Shown one piece after another: positions 21,953 through 32,242 of a stretch of 64,000 nt of DNA. Each line of letters starts with the position of its first letter. Position 1 is the stretch's first letter. The DNA comes from Bacillus sp. Bos-x628 (GTDB taxonomy: Bacteria > Bacillota > Bacilli > Bacillales > Bacillaceae): NCBI RefSeq assembly GCF_040500475.1, contig NZ_CP159358.1, positions 186,001-250,000 of the forward strand. Direction: 5' to 3'. Under the pieces are notes generated by a model. The model was not told the DNA's origin. It saw nothing but the letters and a program-made list of their open reading frames with translations, and ran no database searches. Position numbers and translations under genes: made by a program.

Positions 21953-23990
21953 ACAAGATGTATTACTCGAAATTGGCTTAGAAGAGATGCCTGCTCGTTT
22001 CATTCCAGAGAGCACAAAGCAGCTCGGAGAGAAAGTAAAAGCTTGGTTTGTGACGCAAAATATTTCTTTTCAGGATATTGTGTTATTCAATTCACCGAGA
22101 CGTCTTGCTGTGTTAGTCAAAGGCGTAGCAGAAAAACAAGAAGACATCAAAGAAGAAGCAAAAGGACCAGCTAAAAAGATTGCTCAAGACGCTGAAGGCA
22201 ACTGGACAAAAGCTGCGGAAGGTTTTGCACGCGGACAAGGAGCGTCAACGGATGATCTCTATTTTAAAGAGATCAAAGGTGTTGATTACGTCCATGTGCA
22301 AAAGTTCCAAGAAGGCCAGCAAGTAAAAACACTTCTTCCAGCCTTGGGTGATATCGCCGCTTCTTTAAGCTTTCCAAAGAACATGAGATGGGGAAGTGAA
22401 GATTTACGCTATATCCGTCCGATTAAGTGGATTGTTTGTTTATTTGGGCAAGAGGTCATTCCGGTTGAAATTGCAGGTGTGAAAAGCGGCAGGGAGACAA
22501 GAGGACATCGCTTCCTTGGTACGACTGCTGTTATTGATTCACCTGCTTCTTATGAACAAACATTACGTGACCAATTTGTCATTGCAGATTCGGAGAAAAG
22601 AAAACAATTAATTACAGAGCAGCTTCAAGTTCTTTCAAAAGAAAAGGGCTGGGTGATCCCGGTTGACCCTGAGCTTTTAGAAGAAGTAAATGACCTTGTG
22701 GAATACCCAACGGTGTTATTCGGTTCCTTTGAGGAAGAGTTTCTTGCATTGCCAGAAGAAGTATTGGTAACGACAATGAAAGAGCACCAGCGCTATTTCC
22801 CTGTAAAAAATGAGCAAGGAAAATTACTGCCGCACTTTATTACAGTAAGAAATGGAAACAGTGAGGCATTAGAAAATGTCGCAAGAGGAAATGAGAAAGT
22901 ACTTCGTGCACGTCTATCAGATGCGGCGTTCTTCTATAAAGAAGACGAAAAACTTGTCATTGAAGAAAATATTCAAAAGCTGGATAAGGTTGTATTTCAT
23001 GAGAAGCTTGGAACCATTGGTGACAAGCTGAAGAGAGTAACAGATATTGCTACTCGCCTTGCGGCACATGTGGGTGCAGACGACGAAACGATCGCGCGCG
23101 TTGAAAGAGCAGCAAGTATTTCTAAGTTTGATCTTGTCACTCAAATGGTCTATGAGTTCCCTGAATTACAAGGAATCATGGGTGAGAAATATGCAAAAGC
23201 ACTTGGTGAACATGAAGAAGTCGCAAAAAGTATGAACGAACACTATATGCCGCGTTTTGCCGGTGACAAAGCACCGTCTACTTTCATTGGAGCCATCGTT
23301 GCAATTGCGGATAAACTAGATTCTATTTGTTCATTCTTCTCAATTGGTATGGTGCCAACAGGTTCTCAAGATCCGTATGGTTTAAGAAGGCAAGCGAGCG
23401 GTATTGTTCACATCCTGCTCGATCGTCATTGGAATATCTCATTTAAAGAGCTTTTAGCGTTTGCCCAAGTAAAGACAAAACATGAAGCAGAGCTTATTGA
23501 ATTTTTGACGCAACGCTTAAAATATGTTCTTCAAGCAGAACATATCCGTCACGATATCATAGATGCAGTGCTAGATGTTGAAGATATAGAACCTTATGCG
23601 GTGGTGAAGAAGGCAGCTGTTCTTGAAGAGAGCGTGAAACAAGCGAGCTTTAAAGAAACGGCTGAAGCGTTAGGGCGCGTCATTTCAATTAGTCAAAAGG
23701 GTGAGGACAATGAGATTCAGCCTGCACTATTTGAAAATGAGCAAGAGCAAGTGCTTTTTGAAGCCTATCAACATGTAGAGACAGCTATGAAAGGGCATAT
23801 TGCAGCAGGAGATTACCAATCAGCACTTGATGCGTTAAAAACTCTGAAATCGCCGATTGTAAACTATTTTGATCACACAATGGTTCATGCAGATGATGAA
23901 AAGCTAAAGAAAAACCGCTTGGCACAGATGGTCAAACTAGCAAAAGTTATTCAATCATTTGCGAACATGAACAATTTAATTGTAAAATAA
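21945..23990 (+). CDS. glyS: Glycyl-tRNA synthetase beta chain GlyS
   Basis: GlyS (681 aa) is the large beta subunit that binds tRNA-Gly for GlyQ. The N-terminal [15 protein letters not shown] motif, the ETRGHRFLG segment near residue 185 and the [20 protein letters not shown] region are hallmarks of the family. An HD-type domain and a C-terminal anticodon-binding DALR-like helical region follow. The ATG overlaps glyQ and is preceded by AGAGGAGGCGG inside glyQ. A strong terminator closes the operon. Confidence 0.97.
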   Translation: MNKQDVLLEIGLEEMPARFIPESTKQLGEKVKAWFVTQNISFQDIVLFNSPRRLAVLVKGVAEKQEDIKEEAKGPAKKIAQDAEGNWTKAAEGFARGQGASTDDLYFKEIKGVDYVHVQKFQEGQQVKTLLPALGDIAASLSFPKNMRWGSEDLRYIRPIKWIVCLFGQEVIPVEIAGVKSGRETRGHRFLGTTAVIDSPASYEQTLRDQFVIADSEKRKQLITEQLQVLSKEKGWVIPVDPELLEEVNDLVEYPTVLFGSFEEEFLALPEEVLVTTMKEHQRYFPVKNEQGKLLPHFITVRNGNSEALENVARGNEKVLRARLSDAAFFYKEDEKLVIEENIQKLDKVVFHEKLGTIGDKLKRVTDIATRLAAHVGADDETIARVERAASISKFDLVTQMVYEFPELQGIMGEKYAKALGEHEEVAKSMNEHYMPRFAGDKAPSTFIGAIVAIADKLDSICSFFSIGMVPTGSQDPYGLRRQASGIVHILLDRHWNISFKELLAFAQVKTKHEAELIEFLTQRLKYVLQAEHIRHDIIDAVLDVEDIEPYAVVKKAAVLEESVKQASFKETAEALGRVISISQKGEDNEIQPALFENEQEQVLFEAYQHVETAMKGHIAAGDYQSALDALKTLKSPIVNYFDHTMVHADDEKLKKNRLAQMVKLAKVIQSFANMNNLIVK

Positions 23991-24000
23991 ATATCCGTAG

Positions 24001-24036
24001 AACGGTTGCCTTTTCACCGAGGGCAATCGTTTTTTA
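24001..24036 (+). terminator. Terminator of glyQ-glyS
   Basis: ACGGTTGCC and GGGCAATCGT form a stem (one wobble) around TTTTCACCGA, followed by TTTTTT. Confidence 0.88.
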
Positions 24037-24067
24037 CTCATTTAATTAAAGGTTTTTGAGCGTATTT

Positions 24068-24098
24068 TTGTCTCAATTGGACAAAGATGCGCTATAAT
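24068..24098 (+). promoter_or_regulatory. ccpN promoter region with TTGTC-N7-GACAA repeat
   Basis: A perfect TATAAT lies at 24093-24098. The best -35 is TTGTCT (24068-24073), 19 bp upstream. That -35 is the left arm of an inverted repeat TTGTC-N7-GACAA (24068-24084), which could be an operator. No regulator is assigned. Confidence 0.5.
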
Positions 24099-24158
24099 AT
24101 GATGAGTTATGAAAATGATATACATATAGTAAGGATCCGCTCTCTCTAATTAAAGGTG

Positions 24159-24797
24159 GTGAGTACAATCGAGTTAAATAAACGGCAAGAGCAGATTTTA
24201 CAGATTGTCAAAGAGAATGGTCCGATCACTGGAGAGCATATCGCCGATCGGCTGAACTTAACAAGGGCTACCCTCAGACCAGATTTAGCCATTTTAACGA
24301 TGTCTGGCTTTTTAGAAGCAAGACCAAGAGTCGGTTATTTTTTCACAGGAAAAACAGGCACGCAGCTTCTGGCAGATAAGCTGAAAAAACTTCAAGTGAA
24401 AGACTTTCAATCCATTCCAGTGGTGATACATGAGAATGTTTCAGTTTATGATGCGATTTGTACGATGTTTTTAGAGGATGTGGGCACATTATTCGTTGTG
24501 GACGATCACTCTATTTTAACAGGCGTTTTATCACGAAAAGACCTCCTTCGAGCAAGTATTGGTAAACAAGAGCTTCCATCTATTCCTGTTCATATTATTA
24601 TGACTAGGATGCCAAACATCACCGTTTGCCGCAAGGACGATTTCATTATGGATGTGGCCAAGTACTTGATTGAGAAGCAGATAGACGCACTGCCTGTCAT
24701 TAAAGACAGCGATAAAGGCTTTGAAGTCATCGGCAGAATTACGAAAACAAACATGACGAAAATACTTGTTAGCTTGTCGGAGAATGAAATTATCTAA
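24159..24797 (+). CDS. ccpN: Transcriptional repressor CcpN
   Basis: CcpN (212 aa from this GTG) represses gluconeogenic genes gapB and pckA during glycolytic growth in B. subtilis, sensing nucleotides through CBS domains. The N-terminal helix-turn-helix (about residues 5-60, [20 protein letters not shown]) is followed by two CBS motifs (about 80-205). The start is unusual: the only strong ribosome site AAAGGTGGTGA (24152-24162) overlaps both candidate GTG codons (24156, 24159). The codon at the ideal distance is ATC 24168. Family sequences begin MSTIELNKR, supporting GTG 24159. yqfL follows. Confidence 0.92.
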   Translation: MSTIELNKRQEQILQIVKENGPITGEHIADRLNLTRATLRPDLAILTMSGFLEARPRVGYFFTGKTGTQLLADKLKKLQVKDFQSIPVVIHENVSVYDAICTMFLEDVGTLFVVDDHSILTGVLSRKDLLRASIGKQELPSIPVHIIMTRMPNITVCRKDDFIMDVAKYLIEKQIDALPVIKDSDKGFEVIGRITKTNMTKILVSLSENEII

Positions 24798-24822
24798 TTA
24801 CAGAAGACTGCGAGGGGATGTT

Positions 24823-25644
24823 ATGAGTAATCGCGTAATTTTTGTTGTATCAGATTCTGTAGGAGAAACAGCCGAGCTCGTGGTCAAAGCGGCACTTAGC
24901 CAATTTGATGGCGTCTCATCAGACCACTCAAATATTAGAAGAATTCCATATGTAGAGGATGTTGGTACGATTAAAGAAGTGATATCGCTGGCAAAAGCGG
25001 ATAACGGTATCGTCTGTTTTACACTGGTTGTCCCAGAAATGCGTCAATTCTTAATAGAAGAAGCGGAAGCGAACGGAGTCGTCTACTATGACATTATCGG
25101 TCCTCTCATTGATAAAATGGAGACTGCATATGGAAATAAAGCGAAACATGAGCCCGGTCGTGTACGTCAATTAGATGAGGACTATTTTAAGAAGGTGGAA
25201 GCCATTGAGTTCGCTGTGAAATATGATGATGGAAGAGATCCAAGAGGGATTTTAAAGGCTGACATTGTTTTAATTGGTGTATCACGCACGTCCAAGACAC
25301 CGCTATCTCAATACTTGGCGCATAAGCGGCTGAAAGTAGCAAACGTTCCGATTGTTCCTGAAGTTGATCCGCCAGAAGAATTATTTTCTGTTGATCCAAA
25401 GAAATGCATTGGCCTAAAAATTAGTCCGGACAAACTGAACCACATTCGCAAGGAACGCTTAAAATCTTTAGGTCTAAATGATCGAGCGATTTATGCGAAC
25501 ATTGAGCGGATTAAAGAGGAGCTGGAGTATTTTGAAAAAGTGGTTGATCGTATTAACTGTCAAGTCGTTGATGTATCGAACAAAGCAGTTGAAGAAACTG
25601 CAAATGTCATTCATCAAATGCTGACCAAAAGAGGTTCCGAATAA
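24823..25644 (+). CDS. yqfL: PEP synthase/PPDK regulatory protein family YqfL
   Basis: This 273-residue protein belongs to the bifunctional kinase/pyrophosphorylase family (DUF299) that controls pyruvate phosphate dikinase or PEP synthase by ADP-dependent phosphorylation and phosphorolysis. The P-loop-like motif [15 protein letters not shown] lies near residue 152 and the N-terminal [13 protein letters not shown] motif is typical. ATG 24823 follows GAGGGGATG; the open frame extends upstream into ccpN but without ribosome site. Linkage to ccpN puts it in control of the PEP-pyruvate node. The actual substrate here is inferred. Confidence 0.9.
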   Translation: MSNRVIFVVSDSVGETAELVVKAALSQFDGVSSDHSNIRRIPYVEDVGTIKEVISLAKADNGIVCFTLVVPEMRQFLIEEAEANGVVYYDIIGPLIDKMETAYGNKAKHEPGRVRQLDEDYFKKVEAIEFAVKYDDGRDPRGILKADIVLIGVSRTSKTPLSQYLAHKRLKVANVPIVPEVDPPEELFSVDPKKCIGLKISPDKLNHIRKERLKSLGLNDRAIYANIERIKEELEYFEKVVDRINCQVVDVSNKAVEETANVIHQMLTKRGSE

Positions 25645-25672
25645 ACTCAGGATGCTCCTCCTGGGTTTTTCC
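25643..25672 (+). terminator. Weak terminator after yqfL
   Basis: AACTCAGGA and TCCTGGGTT pair around a short loop and are followed by TTTTCC. The stem is short, so the call is moderate. Confidence 0.6.
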
Positions 25673-25718
25673 TATGGAGGGAAACGGGTAAACAAAAACA
25701 ATAGCATATTTGTTGAAT

Positions 25719-25748
25719 TTGTATTATAATAAAAAATTGTGATAAAAT
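25719..25748 (+). promoter_or_regulatory. Candidate SigA promoter for yqxD-dnaG-sigA
   Basis: TTGTAT (25719-25724) and TAAAAT (25743-25748) are 18 bp apart. A TATAAT at 25725-25730 nested in the spacer could serve an overlapping promoter. It lies about 160 bp before yqxD. Confidence 0.4.
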
Positions 25749-25905
25749 GATTGATTTTAGGTTTAAGTTAAGTCAAGAACGAATAAACTAATATTGGCAG
25801 AAGTCAAGTGATTCTGAACATAACTTTTCGACAAAATGAGCTTTACTGCTGAACGCTTTATAGGGGAAAAGTATGATCTTATTGCCTCTGTAAAGCAGGA
25901 ATAAG

Positions 25906-26406
25906 GTGGAGGGATGGAGAATTAGTCACCTGAATGAACGTAAAAAAGGCAGGACGATTTATGTCGACGCAGATGCATGTCCTGTAAAAGACGAAATTCT
26001 TTCTGTCGCTTCACAATTTCAAGTACCTGTTACATTCATTGCTTCGTATGAGCATTTTCAAACGAAGAGATCGGAACTTGAAGATTGGCGGTTTGTGGAT
26101 ACACACAAAGAAGCAGCGGATTTAGTTATTGCGAACTCAGTTGTCGCACATGATATTGTTGTGACACAAGATATTGGCCTTGCCTCCTTATTGCTTCCAA
26201 GAGATGTCATGGTTCTGTCGGAAAGAGGACGAATGTACACAAACGAAACAATTGATTTTGATTTGGAACGCAGGCATTTTTCTAGCAAACAGCGAAGAAA
26301 AGGTGTATACGGAAAAGGTCCCAAAAAGCTTTCAGATGACGATAAAAAGCGATTTATTGCGCTACTACAAAAAATCCTGTCGAATCATGAAGGATTTTTG
26401 AATTAA
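25906..26406 (+). CDS. yqxD: UPF0178 family protein YqxD
   Basis: YqxD (166 aa) is a UPF0178/YaiI-like protein with a PIN-like nuclease fold. The Asp-rich start [15 protein letters not shown], the [13 protein letters not shown] segment and the C-terminal [19 protein letters not shown] motif are conserved in the family. The biochemical activity is not established. The start is taken as GTG 25906 (AGGA 5 nt upstream); a stronger GGTGGAGGG overlaps this codon, so ATT 25921 or CTG 25930 cannot be excluded. It heads the yqxD-dnaG-sigA operon, as in B. subtilis. Confidence 0.87.
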   Translation: MEGWRISHLNERKKGRTIYVDADACPVKDEILSVASQFQVPVTFIASYEHFQTKRSELEDWRFVDTHKEAADLVIANSVVAHDIVVTQDIGLASLLLPRDVMVLSERGRMYTNETIDFDLERRHFSSKQRRKGVYGKGPKKLSDDDKKRFIALLQKILSNHEGFLN

Positions 26407-26439
26407 AAGGCGAATAATGTACGACGGAGTGTTATTAGG

Positions 26440-28269
26440 ATGAGCAAACGTATACCAGATGAACTTTTGGAGCAGATCCAAAAAAACGCAGACATTGTCG
26501 AAGTGATTGGAGAATACGTACAGCTTAGAAAGCAAGGTCGAAATTACTTTGGTCTTTGTCCATTCCATGGTGAAAATACTCCTTCATTCTCTGTTTCAGC
26601 AGATAAGCAAATCTTCCATTGTTTCGGCTGTGGTGCAGGAGGTAATGTATTTTCTTTCCTCAGACAAATGGAAGGCTATTCATTCATTGAAGCCGTTTCA
26701 CACGTTGCTGATAAGTACCATATTGATTTGCCTGATCATGTGGCGAATGCGCAGATCAGTTCGTCTCAGTATGAAGGTGCAGCAGATCATAAAATGATTG
26801 AGGCCCATGAGCTACTTAAGAAATTTTATCACCATTTGCTGGTAAATACAAAGGAAGGTCAAAAAGCGCTCGACTATTTACGATCACGAGGCTTTACAGA
26901 AGAAACGATTGCAAAGTTTGAGATCGGATATGCGCTAGACTCCTGGGATTTCATGAGCAAATTTTTAGAAAAACGAGGGTTTGATCCGGTTGTTATGGAA
27001 AAGGCGGGTCTCTTGATCCAACGTGAGAATGGCACAGGCTTTTTTGACCGCTTTAGAGATCGTGTCATGTTTCCGATTCATGATCATCATGGTACGGTAG
27101 TGGCTTTTTCCGGCAGATCGCTTGGTGATCAACAGCCAAAGTATATGAATAGTCCTGAAACACCACTTTTTCATAAAAGTAAGCTGCTTTATCACTTTCA
27201 TGACGCACGTATGCACATTAGAAAACGTGAGCGGGCTGTCCTTTTCGAAGGGTTCGCAGACGTCATCTCTGCTGTCACATCCGGTGTGAGCGAAAGTGTA
27301 GCAACTATGGGAACTTCTTTAACAGAAGAGCATGTGAAGCTTCTCAGACGGAATGTGGAAGAGATCATTCTATGTTATGACTCTGATGCTGCCGGGTATG
27401 AAGCGACAATGAAAGCGTCAGGTTTGCTTGAAAAAAGAGGGTGTAAAGTCCGCGTTGCCATGGTTCCGGATGGACTTGATCCAGATGATTACATTCGTAA
27501 ATATGGCGGCGAGAAATTTAGGAATGACATCATAGATAGAAGTGTGACATTAATGACTTTTAAGATGAATTATTTCCGAAGAGGAAAAAATTTATCAGAC
27601 GAAGGAGACCGTCTTGCTTATATGAAGCAAGCTCTCCAAGAAATAAGCCGGCTAAGCGGCTCCTTGGAACAAGAGGTTTACATGAAACAGCTTGCTGGAG
27701 AGTTCTCCATCTCGCTTGACTCATTAAAGGAACAACTTGAACTGTTTAAAAAACAACAGCGACAAGAGGTCAAAAACAAGCAAGTACAAAATGGTCTTGA
27801 AAAACGACGTGCACATCTGTCAACTCAAGTTAGAAGGAAACGTCTGAAGCCGGCATATGAAAATGCAGAACGAATGCTTCTTGCTCACATGTTAAAAAGC
27901 GATGATGTGATCCGCAAAGTGCTTGACAGAGTTGGAATTGAATTTAATATAGATTCGCACAGGGCGCTTGCGACGTACATTTATGCTTTGTATGAGGAAG
28001 GCAAAAAGCCGACTCCACAGCACCTAATGAACCGGTTTGAAGATGATTTGATGAATCAGCTTCTGACGGATATATTAATGATTCAAGTTGGAGACGAACT
28101 AAGTGAAGCTGAATTAAGTGATTATGTAAAAAAAGTGTTGAATTATCGGAAATTGTCAATGATAAAGGAAAAAGAACTAGAACGTGTAGAGGCGGAGAGA
28201 CAAAAAGATTTCTTCAAAGCAGCAACACTTGCAAAAGAAATTATTCAGTTGAACCGTTCGCTTAAGTAA
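26440..28269 (+). CDS. dnaG: DNA primase DnaG
   Basis: DnaG (609 aa) synthesises RNA primers at replication forks. The N-terminal CHC2-type zinc ribbon has ligands in [11 protein letters not shown] (Cys about 40, His about 43) and HCFGCGAGG (Cys about 61 and 64). The Toprim catalytic core shows the acidic motifs [11 protein letters not shown] near residue 267 and [11 protein letters not shown] near 310. The C-terminal domain binds the replicative helicase. It is complete and lies between yqxD and sigA. Confidence 0.98.
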   Translation: MSKRIPDELLEQIQKNADIVEVIGEYVQLRKQGRNYFGLCPFHGENTPSFSVSADKQIFHCFGCGAGGNVFSFLRQMEGYSFIEAVSHVADKYHIDLPDHVANAQISSSQYEGAADHKMIEAHELLKKFYHHLLVNTKEGQKALDYLRSRGFTEETIAKFEIGYALDSWDFMSKFLEKRGFDPVVMEKAGLLIQRENGTGFFDRFRDRVMFPIHDHHGTVVAFSGRSLGDQQPKYMNSPETPLFHKSKLLYHFHDARMHIRKRERAVLFEGFADVISAVTSGVSESVATMGTSLTEEHVKLLRRNVEEIILCYDSDAAGYEATMKASGLLEKRGCKVRVAMVPDGLDPDDYIRKYGGEKFRNDIIDRSVTLMTFKMNYFRRGKNLSDEGDRLAYMKQALQEISRLSGSLEQEVYMKQLAGEFSISLDSLKEQLELFKKQQRQEVKNKQVQNGLEKRRAHLSTQVRRKRLKPAYENAERMLLAHMLKSDDVIRKVLDRVGIEFNIDSHRALATYIYALYEEGKKPTPQHLMNRFEDDLMNQLLTDILMIQVGDELSEAELSDYVKKVLNYRKLSMIKEKELERVEAERQKDFFKAATLAKEIIQLNRSLK

Positions 28270-28470
28270 TACGTCTAATATTATGACAAGACTTACGGCT
28301 GGCAATGAATCCTTTAGGGGAGGAGCATAAGACCGCAAGCAACTTGCTTTCATCATTTATTTATTTTATTCCTATTTGCTCATACTGTTCGAAAGAGAGA
28401 GAAGAACTGGTCAGAAGCAAACGTAAGTGACTTTAGAATTCGTTGCAAGCTTTGGAAGGAGGGATCCATA

Positions 28471-29592
28471 ATGGCTGATAAACAAGCCCACGAAACCGAA
28501 ACTGAATTGACCTTTGAACAAGTGAGAGATAAACTCACTGAAACCGGTAAAAAACGGGGCGTTTTAACATACGAAGAAATTGCAGAGCGTATGGCTAGCT
28601 TTGAAATTGAATCAGACCAAATGGATGAATACTATGAATACTTAGGCGAACAGGGTGTTGAGCTCATTAGTGAAAACGAGGAGACAGATGACCCGAATAT
28701 TCAGCAACTGGCAAAAGCAGAAGAAGAATTTGACCTGAATGATTTAAGCGTACCACCAGGTGTCAAAATTAATGACCCTGTCCGTATGTATTTAAAAGAA
28801 ATCGGTCGCGTCAATTTGTTATCTGCAAAAGAAGAAATTGCGTATGCACAAAAAATCGAGGAAGGCGATGAAGAATCAAAAAGAAGATTAGCGGAAGCGA
28901 ACCTTCGTCTTGTTGTGAGCATTGCCAAACGCTATGTCGGTCGTGGCATGTTGTTCCTTGATTTAATTCAAGAAGGAAACATGGGGCTCATGAAAGCGGT
29001 TGAGAAGTTTGATTACCGCAAAGGATACAAATTCTCAACATATGCGACTTGGTGGATTAGACAGGCGATTACACGTGCAATTGCCGATCAGGCAAGAACG
29101 ATCCGTATCCCTGTGCATATGGTTGAAACCATTAATAAATTAATCCGTGTGCAAAGACAGCTTCTGCAAGATCTTGGCCGAGAACCAACGCCAGAAGAAA
29201 TTGCGGAAGACATGGACTTAACTCCAGAAAAGGTAAGAGAAATTCTTAAAATTGCGCAAGAGCCTGTCTCTTTAGAAACACCAATCGGTGAAGAAGATGA
29301 CTCGCATCTTGGTGATTTTATTGAAGATCAAGAGGCGACTTCTCCATCTGACCATGCTGCATATGAATTGTTAAAAGAGCAGCTTGAAGATGTATTAGAC
29401 ACGCTAACGGACCGTGAAGAAAATGTGCTAAGACTGCGTTTCGGACTAGATGACGGAAGAACACGCACGTTAGAAGAGGTTGGAAAGGTGTTTGGCGTGA
29501 CGAGAGAACGGATTCGCCAAATTGAAGCAAAGGCTCTTCGTAAACTAAGACACCCTAGCAGAAGTAAACGGCTAAAAGACTTCTTAGAATAA
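28471..29592 (+). CDS. sigA: Primary sigma factor SigA (RpoD)
   Basis: SigA (373 aa) is the vegetative sigma-70 factor. Region 1.1 is the acidic N-terminus. Region 2.4, which reads the -10 element, contains [17 protein letters not shown], and region 4.2, which reads the -35, contains [18 protein letters not shown] near the C-terminus. A 200-bp gap separates it from dnaG, room for internal promoters known in the B. subtilis operon, though I could not fix one with confidence. The start follows GGAGGGATCC. A terminator follows. Confidence 0.98.
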   Translation: MADKQAHETETELTFEQVRDKLTETGKKRGVLTYEEIAERMASFEIESDQMDEYYEYLGEQGVELISENEETDDPNIQQLAKAEEEFDLNDLSVPPGVKINDPVRMYLKEIGRVNLLSAKEEIAYAQKIEEGDEESKRRLAEANLRLVVSIAKRYVGRGMLFLDLIQEGNMGLMKAVEKFDYRKGYKFSTYATWWIRQAITRAIADQARTIRIPVHMVETINKLIRVQRQLLQDLGREPTPEEIAEDMDLTPEKVREILKIAQEPVSLETPIGEEDDSHLGDFIEDQEATSPSDHAAYELLKEQLEDVLDTLTDREENVLRLRFGLDDGRTRTLEEVGKVFGVTRERIRQIEAKALRKLRHPSRSKRLKDFLE

Positions 29593-29599
29593 AAACCCG

Positions 29600-29631
29600 A
29601 GCGGATCTTGAAAAAGATCCGTTCTTTCTTC
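29600..29631 (+). terminator. Terminator of the sigA operon
   Basis: CGGATCTT and AAGATCCG form a perfect stem with a GAAA loop, followed by TTCTTTCTT. Confidence 0.85.
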
Positions 29632-29812
29632 ATTGAATTGAAAACGCTTTTTTCAATCTGATTATATTTTACTGAATAACAAATGAATTTGCAACGTTCT
29701 TGAAGAAAAGATGTATAAAAAATACATCAAAATGTGCTGGCGGCATCCTTTCTCATCTAGATCATTTTTTGTCTAATCTGTGAACTTGACCAAAGTTTTG
29801 TATCATAATCCA

Positions 29813-29840
29813 TTTACTTTTTGTAAAATTAAAGTAGAAT
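29813..29840 (+). promoter_or_regulatory. Candidate SigA promoter for cccA
   Basis: TTTACT (29813-29818) and TAGAAT (29835-29840) are separated by 16 bp, about 55 bp before the cccA start. Confidence 0.5.
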
Positions 29841-29894
29841 TAGAATTGTTTGCATAGTCTCAAAGGGGTTTTCACAAAGGGGAGGATGAAAGAA

Positions 29895-30254
29895 ATGAAA
29901 CGGAATCCACTTATACCATTCTTATTGATTGCCATTTTAGGAATTGGTCTCACTTTTTTCTTATCAATGAAAGGGCTTAAAGATGAACAGAAGATTGCCT
30001 CTGGGGGCGAAGAGCAAAAGCAGGAAGAGACAGCAAATGCGACGCCGGAAGAATTGTATAAGCAGAACTGCATAAGCTGTCATGGGGAAAATTATGAGGG
30101 CGGGGCAGGTCCTGCATTAAAAGGTGTTGGTGACAAGCTTGAATTAGCGGATATCAAGAAGAAAATTCAAGAAGGTGGAAATGGAATGCCAAGTGGTCTG
30201 ATTCCGAATGAAAAACTAGATGAGATGGCAGAATGGGTATCCAAAATTAAATAA
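29895..30254 (+). CDS. cccA: Membrane-anchored cytochrome c550 CccA
   Basis: CccA (119 aa) is a small c-type cytochrome tethered to the outer face of the membrane, carrying electrons to a terminal oxidase. One N-terminal membrane helix (about 5-25) is followed by a charged linker. The heme-binding CISCH is at about residues 59-63 and the probable axial Met98 lies in GNGMPSG. Two ATGs compete: 29886 touches the GGGGAGG site, while 29895 is 9 nt from it and gives the usual length, so it is preferred. It is a single-gene unit with its own terminator. Confidence 0.95.
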   Translation: MKRNPLIPFLLIAILGIGLTFFLSMKGLKDEQKIASGGEEQKQEETANATPEELYKQNCISCHGENYEGGAGPALKGVGDKLELADIKKKIQEGGNGMPSGLIPNEKLDEMAEWVSKIK

Positions 30255-30262
30255 TCTTACAC

Positions 30263-30295
30263 AAAAAGCTCTTTTGGATTAGAAGAGCTTTTTTC
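30263..30295 (+). terminator. Terminator of cccA
   Basis: AAAAGCTCTT and AAGAGCTTTTTT form a stem ending in a T6 tract. Confidence 0.88.
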
Positions 30296-30373
30296 ATTTG
30301 AAAACGTCTTTTAAAAAGTTCATAATTTATATAAGATAGACAAGTATGCACATTAAAGAAAAGTAGTGATAGT

Positions 30374-31090
30374 ATGAATGAAATAAATTTGTCAAAACGA
30401 TTAAAACGAGTAGCAGACTTTTTACCAAAGGACGCTGTCTTTGCTGATATAGGCTCAGATCATGCCTATTTGCCATGCTATGCGATTTTACACGATAAAG
30501 CAGTGAGAGCTATCGCTGGGGAAATTACAGATGGACCACTTCAATCAGCGAAGCAGCAAGTACATAGGCTTAAATTAGATGCATTGGTCTCGGTGAGAAA
30601 AGGAAATGGCCTTGAAGTGATTGAACGAGGCGAGGTCAATGCAGTGACCATTGCGGGTATGGGCGGTGCACTGATCGCAAGCATACTCAATGAAGGAAAG
30701 CACAAGCTTTCAGGAAATGAACGTCTGATTCTTCAACCGAATATCCATGCGCACCACATCCGCTTATGGTTATATCAAGAGGGGTATGAGCTGTTAGATG
30801 AGGTCATTTTAGAAGAGGACGGCAAGATATATGAAATTATCATCGCTGAAAAAGGCGATCAAGATAAAGCCTATCAAGGGATGTCAATTGAGGCGGGGAT
30901 GCTTGTTGGTCCGTTTCTTGCAAAAGAGCAAAGTGACGTCTTCCGAAGAAAGTGGATGCAAGAGCTCCAGCATCTTGAGAAAATTGTCCGTCAAATTCAA
31001 AAGGCAGCTCCTACACAAGAAAACAAGGAGCGCCAAAAAGAGCTGAAAGCGAAAATAACGATTCTAAAGGAGGTTTTGACTGTTGGCTAA
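30374..31090 (+). CDS. trmK: tRNA (m1A22) methyltransferase TrmK
   Basis: TrmK (238 aa) methylates N1 of adenine-22 in tRNA. The Rossmann SAM-binding motif ADIGSDHAYLP is near residue 26, the conserved AITIAGMGG-type motif appears as VTIAGMGGALI near residue 92, and a C-terminal coiled coil (about 190-235) completes the family architecture. The start follows a weak GTGATAG context. Its 3' end overlaps yqfO by 8 bp and contains that gene's AAGGAGG site. Confidence 0.94.
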   Translation: MNEINLSKRLKRVADFLPKDAVFADIGSDHAYLPCYAILHDKAVRAIAGEITDGPLQSAKQQVHRLKLDALVSVRKGNGLEVIERGEVNAVTIAGMGGALIASILNEGKHKLSGNERLILQPNIHAHHIRLWLYQEGYELLDEVILEEDGKIYEIIIAEKGDQDKAYQGMSIEAGMLVGPFLAKEQSDVFRRKWMQELQHLEKIVRQIQKAAPTQENKERQKELKAKITILKEVLTVG

Positions 31091-32204
31091 AACAGTAAAC
31101 GGGCATGAAATCATCCAGCTATTTGAACAATTTTCACCAAAGGCATATGCAATGGAAGGTGATAAAATTGGGCTGCAGATTGGGACTTTAAATAAACGAG
31201 TGACCAATGTCATGATTACCTTGGATGTATTAGAGAATGTGGTGGATGAAGCGATTGAACGGAAAGTGGACTTAATCATCGCACATCATCCTCCAATCTT
31301 TCGTCCATTAAAACATGTGATGACTGACGAGCCATCTGGACGTATTATTGAAAAATGCATGAAACATGATATTGCGGTGTATGCGGCTCATACGAATTTA
31401 GACGTAGCTGATGGGGGAGTCAATGACTTACTTGCAGAAGCATTGGAGCTTCAAGAAACGAAAGTGCTAGTCCCAACATTCGAAGATCAAATAAAGCAAC
31501 TTGCCCTGTATGTACCAGAGGAATTTGAAGAAGCCCTTAGAACAGCTTTAGGAAATGCAGGCGCTGGTCATATTGGAAATTATAGTCATTGCGCTTTTTC
31601 AAATGAAGGGACAGGCAGTTTTCTGCCGTCAGATGGTGCAACGCCATTTATCGGTGAAACGGGTAAGCTGGAATTTGTAAAAGAAGTGCGAATTGAAACC
31701 ATTTTTCCAGCAAGCATTGAAAAACAAGTGATTCGAGAGATGATTAAAGCACATCCTTATGAAGAAGTGGCTTATAGCGTGCATACAACCGATCTTGCCC
31801 CAGTTCAAAAAGGTCTCGGCCGCATTGGAGTATTAAAAGAGCCAATGACACTTGGAGATTTTACGCAATTTGTAAAAACAAAGCTTGATGTGAATGGGGT
31901 TCGTTTTGTTGGTGACAAGGAAGCTGTCGTCAAAAAAGTAGCTGTACTTGGCGGAGATGGCAACAAATACATTCATCAGGCCAAAAGAATGGGTGCTGAC
32001 GTGTATGTAACAGGAGACCTTTATTTCCATGTGGCACATGATGCCATGATGCTTGGACTGCATGTAGTCGATCCAGGTCATTATGCTGAAAAGATCATGA
32101 AAGAAGGAGTGAAAGCGAAGCTTCAATCGCTATGTGCAGATAAGAAATACGATGTGCAGCTCTTTGTTTCAGAATCAAATACAAACCCATTTCAATTTAT
32201 GTAA
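31083..32204 (+). CDS. yqfO: Nif3-like dinuclear metal protein YqfO
   Basis: YqfO (373 aa) belongs to the NIF3/DUF34 family, often annotated as GTP cyclohydrolase type 2-like, without firm function. Metal-binding histidines are visible in LIIAHHPPIF near residue 67 and in AAHTNLDVADGG near residue 107, with a C-terminal TGDLYFHVAHDA motif. The middle third is the inserted CutA-like domain found in the longer Bacillus forms. It starts with TTG after AAAGGAGG, overlapping trmK, so the two are translationally coupled. Confidence 0.93.
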   Translation: MAKTVNGHEIIQLFEQFSPKAYAMEGDKIGLQIGTLNKRVTNVMITLDVLENVVDEAIERKVDLIIAHHPPIFRPLKHVMTDEPSGRIIEKCMKHDIAVYAAHTNLDVADGGVNDLLAEALELQETKVLVPTFEDQIKQLALYVPEEFEEALRTALGNAGAGHIGNYSHCAFSNEGTGSFLPSDGATPFIGETGKLEFVKEVRIETIFPASIEKQVIREMIKAHPYEEVAYSVHTTDLAPVQKGLGRIGVLKEPMTLGDFTQFVKTKLDVNGVRFVGDKEAVVKKVAVLGGDGNKYIHQAKRMGADVYVTGDLYFHVAHDAMMLGLHVVDPGHYAEKIMKEGVKAKLQSLCADKKYDVQLFVSESNTNPFQFM

Positions 32205-32207
32205 ACA

Positions 32208-32242
32208 AAAAAGCGTCAGAGCCACTTGCTCTGACGTTTTCT
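32208..32242. terminator. Bidirectional terminator between yqfO and ispH
   Basis: AACGTCAGAGC-type arms (GCGTCAGAGC and GCTCTGACG) have A-rich and T-rich flanks on opposite sides, so the hairpin can terminate both convergent genes. Confidence 0.9.

Larger units (their letters stand above)
29593..29894. other. Intergenic region sigA-cccA with orphan hairpin
   Basis: This 302-bp AT-rich gap holds the sigA terminator, a perfect inverted repeat GATGTAT-AAAAA-ATACATC (29710-29728) without T-tract, and the candidate cccA promoter. I see no convincing ORF. Confidence 0.6.
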
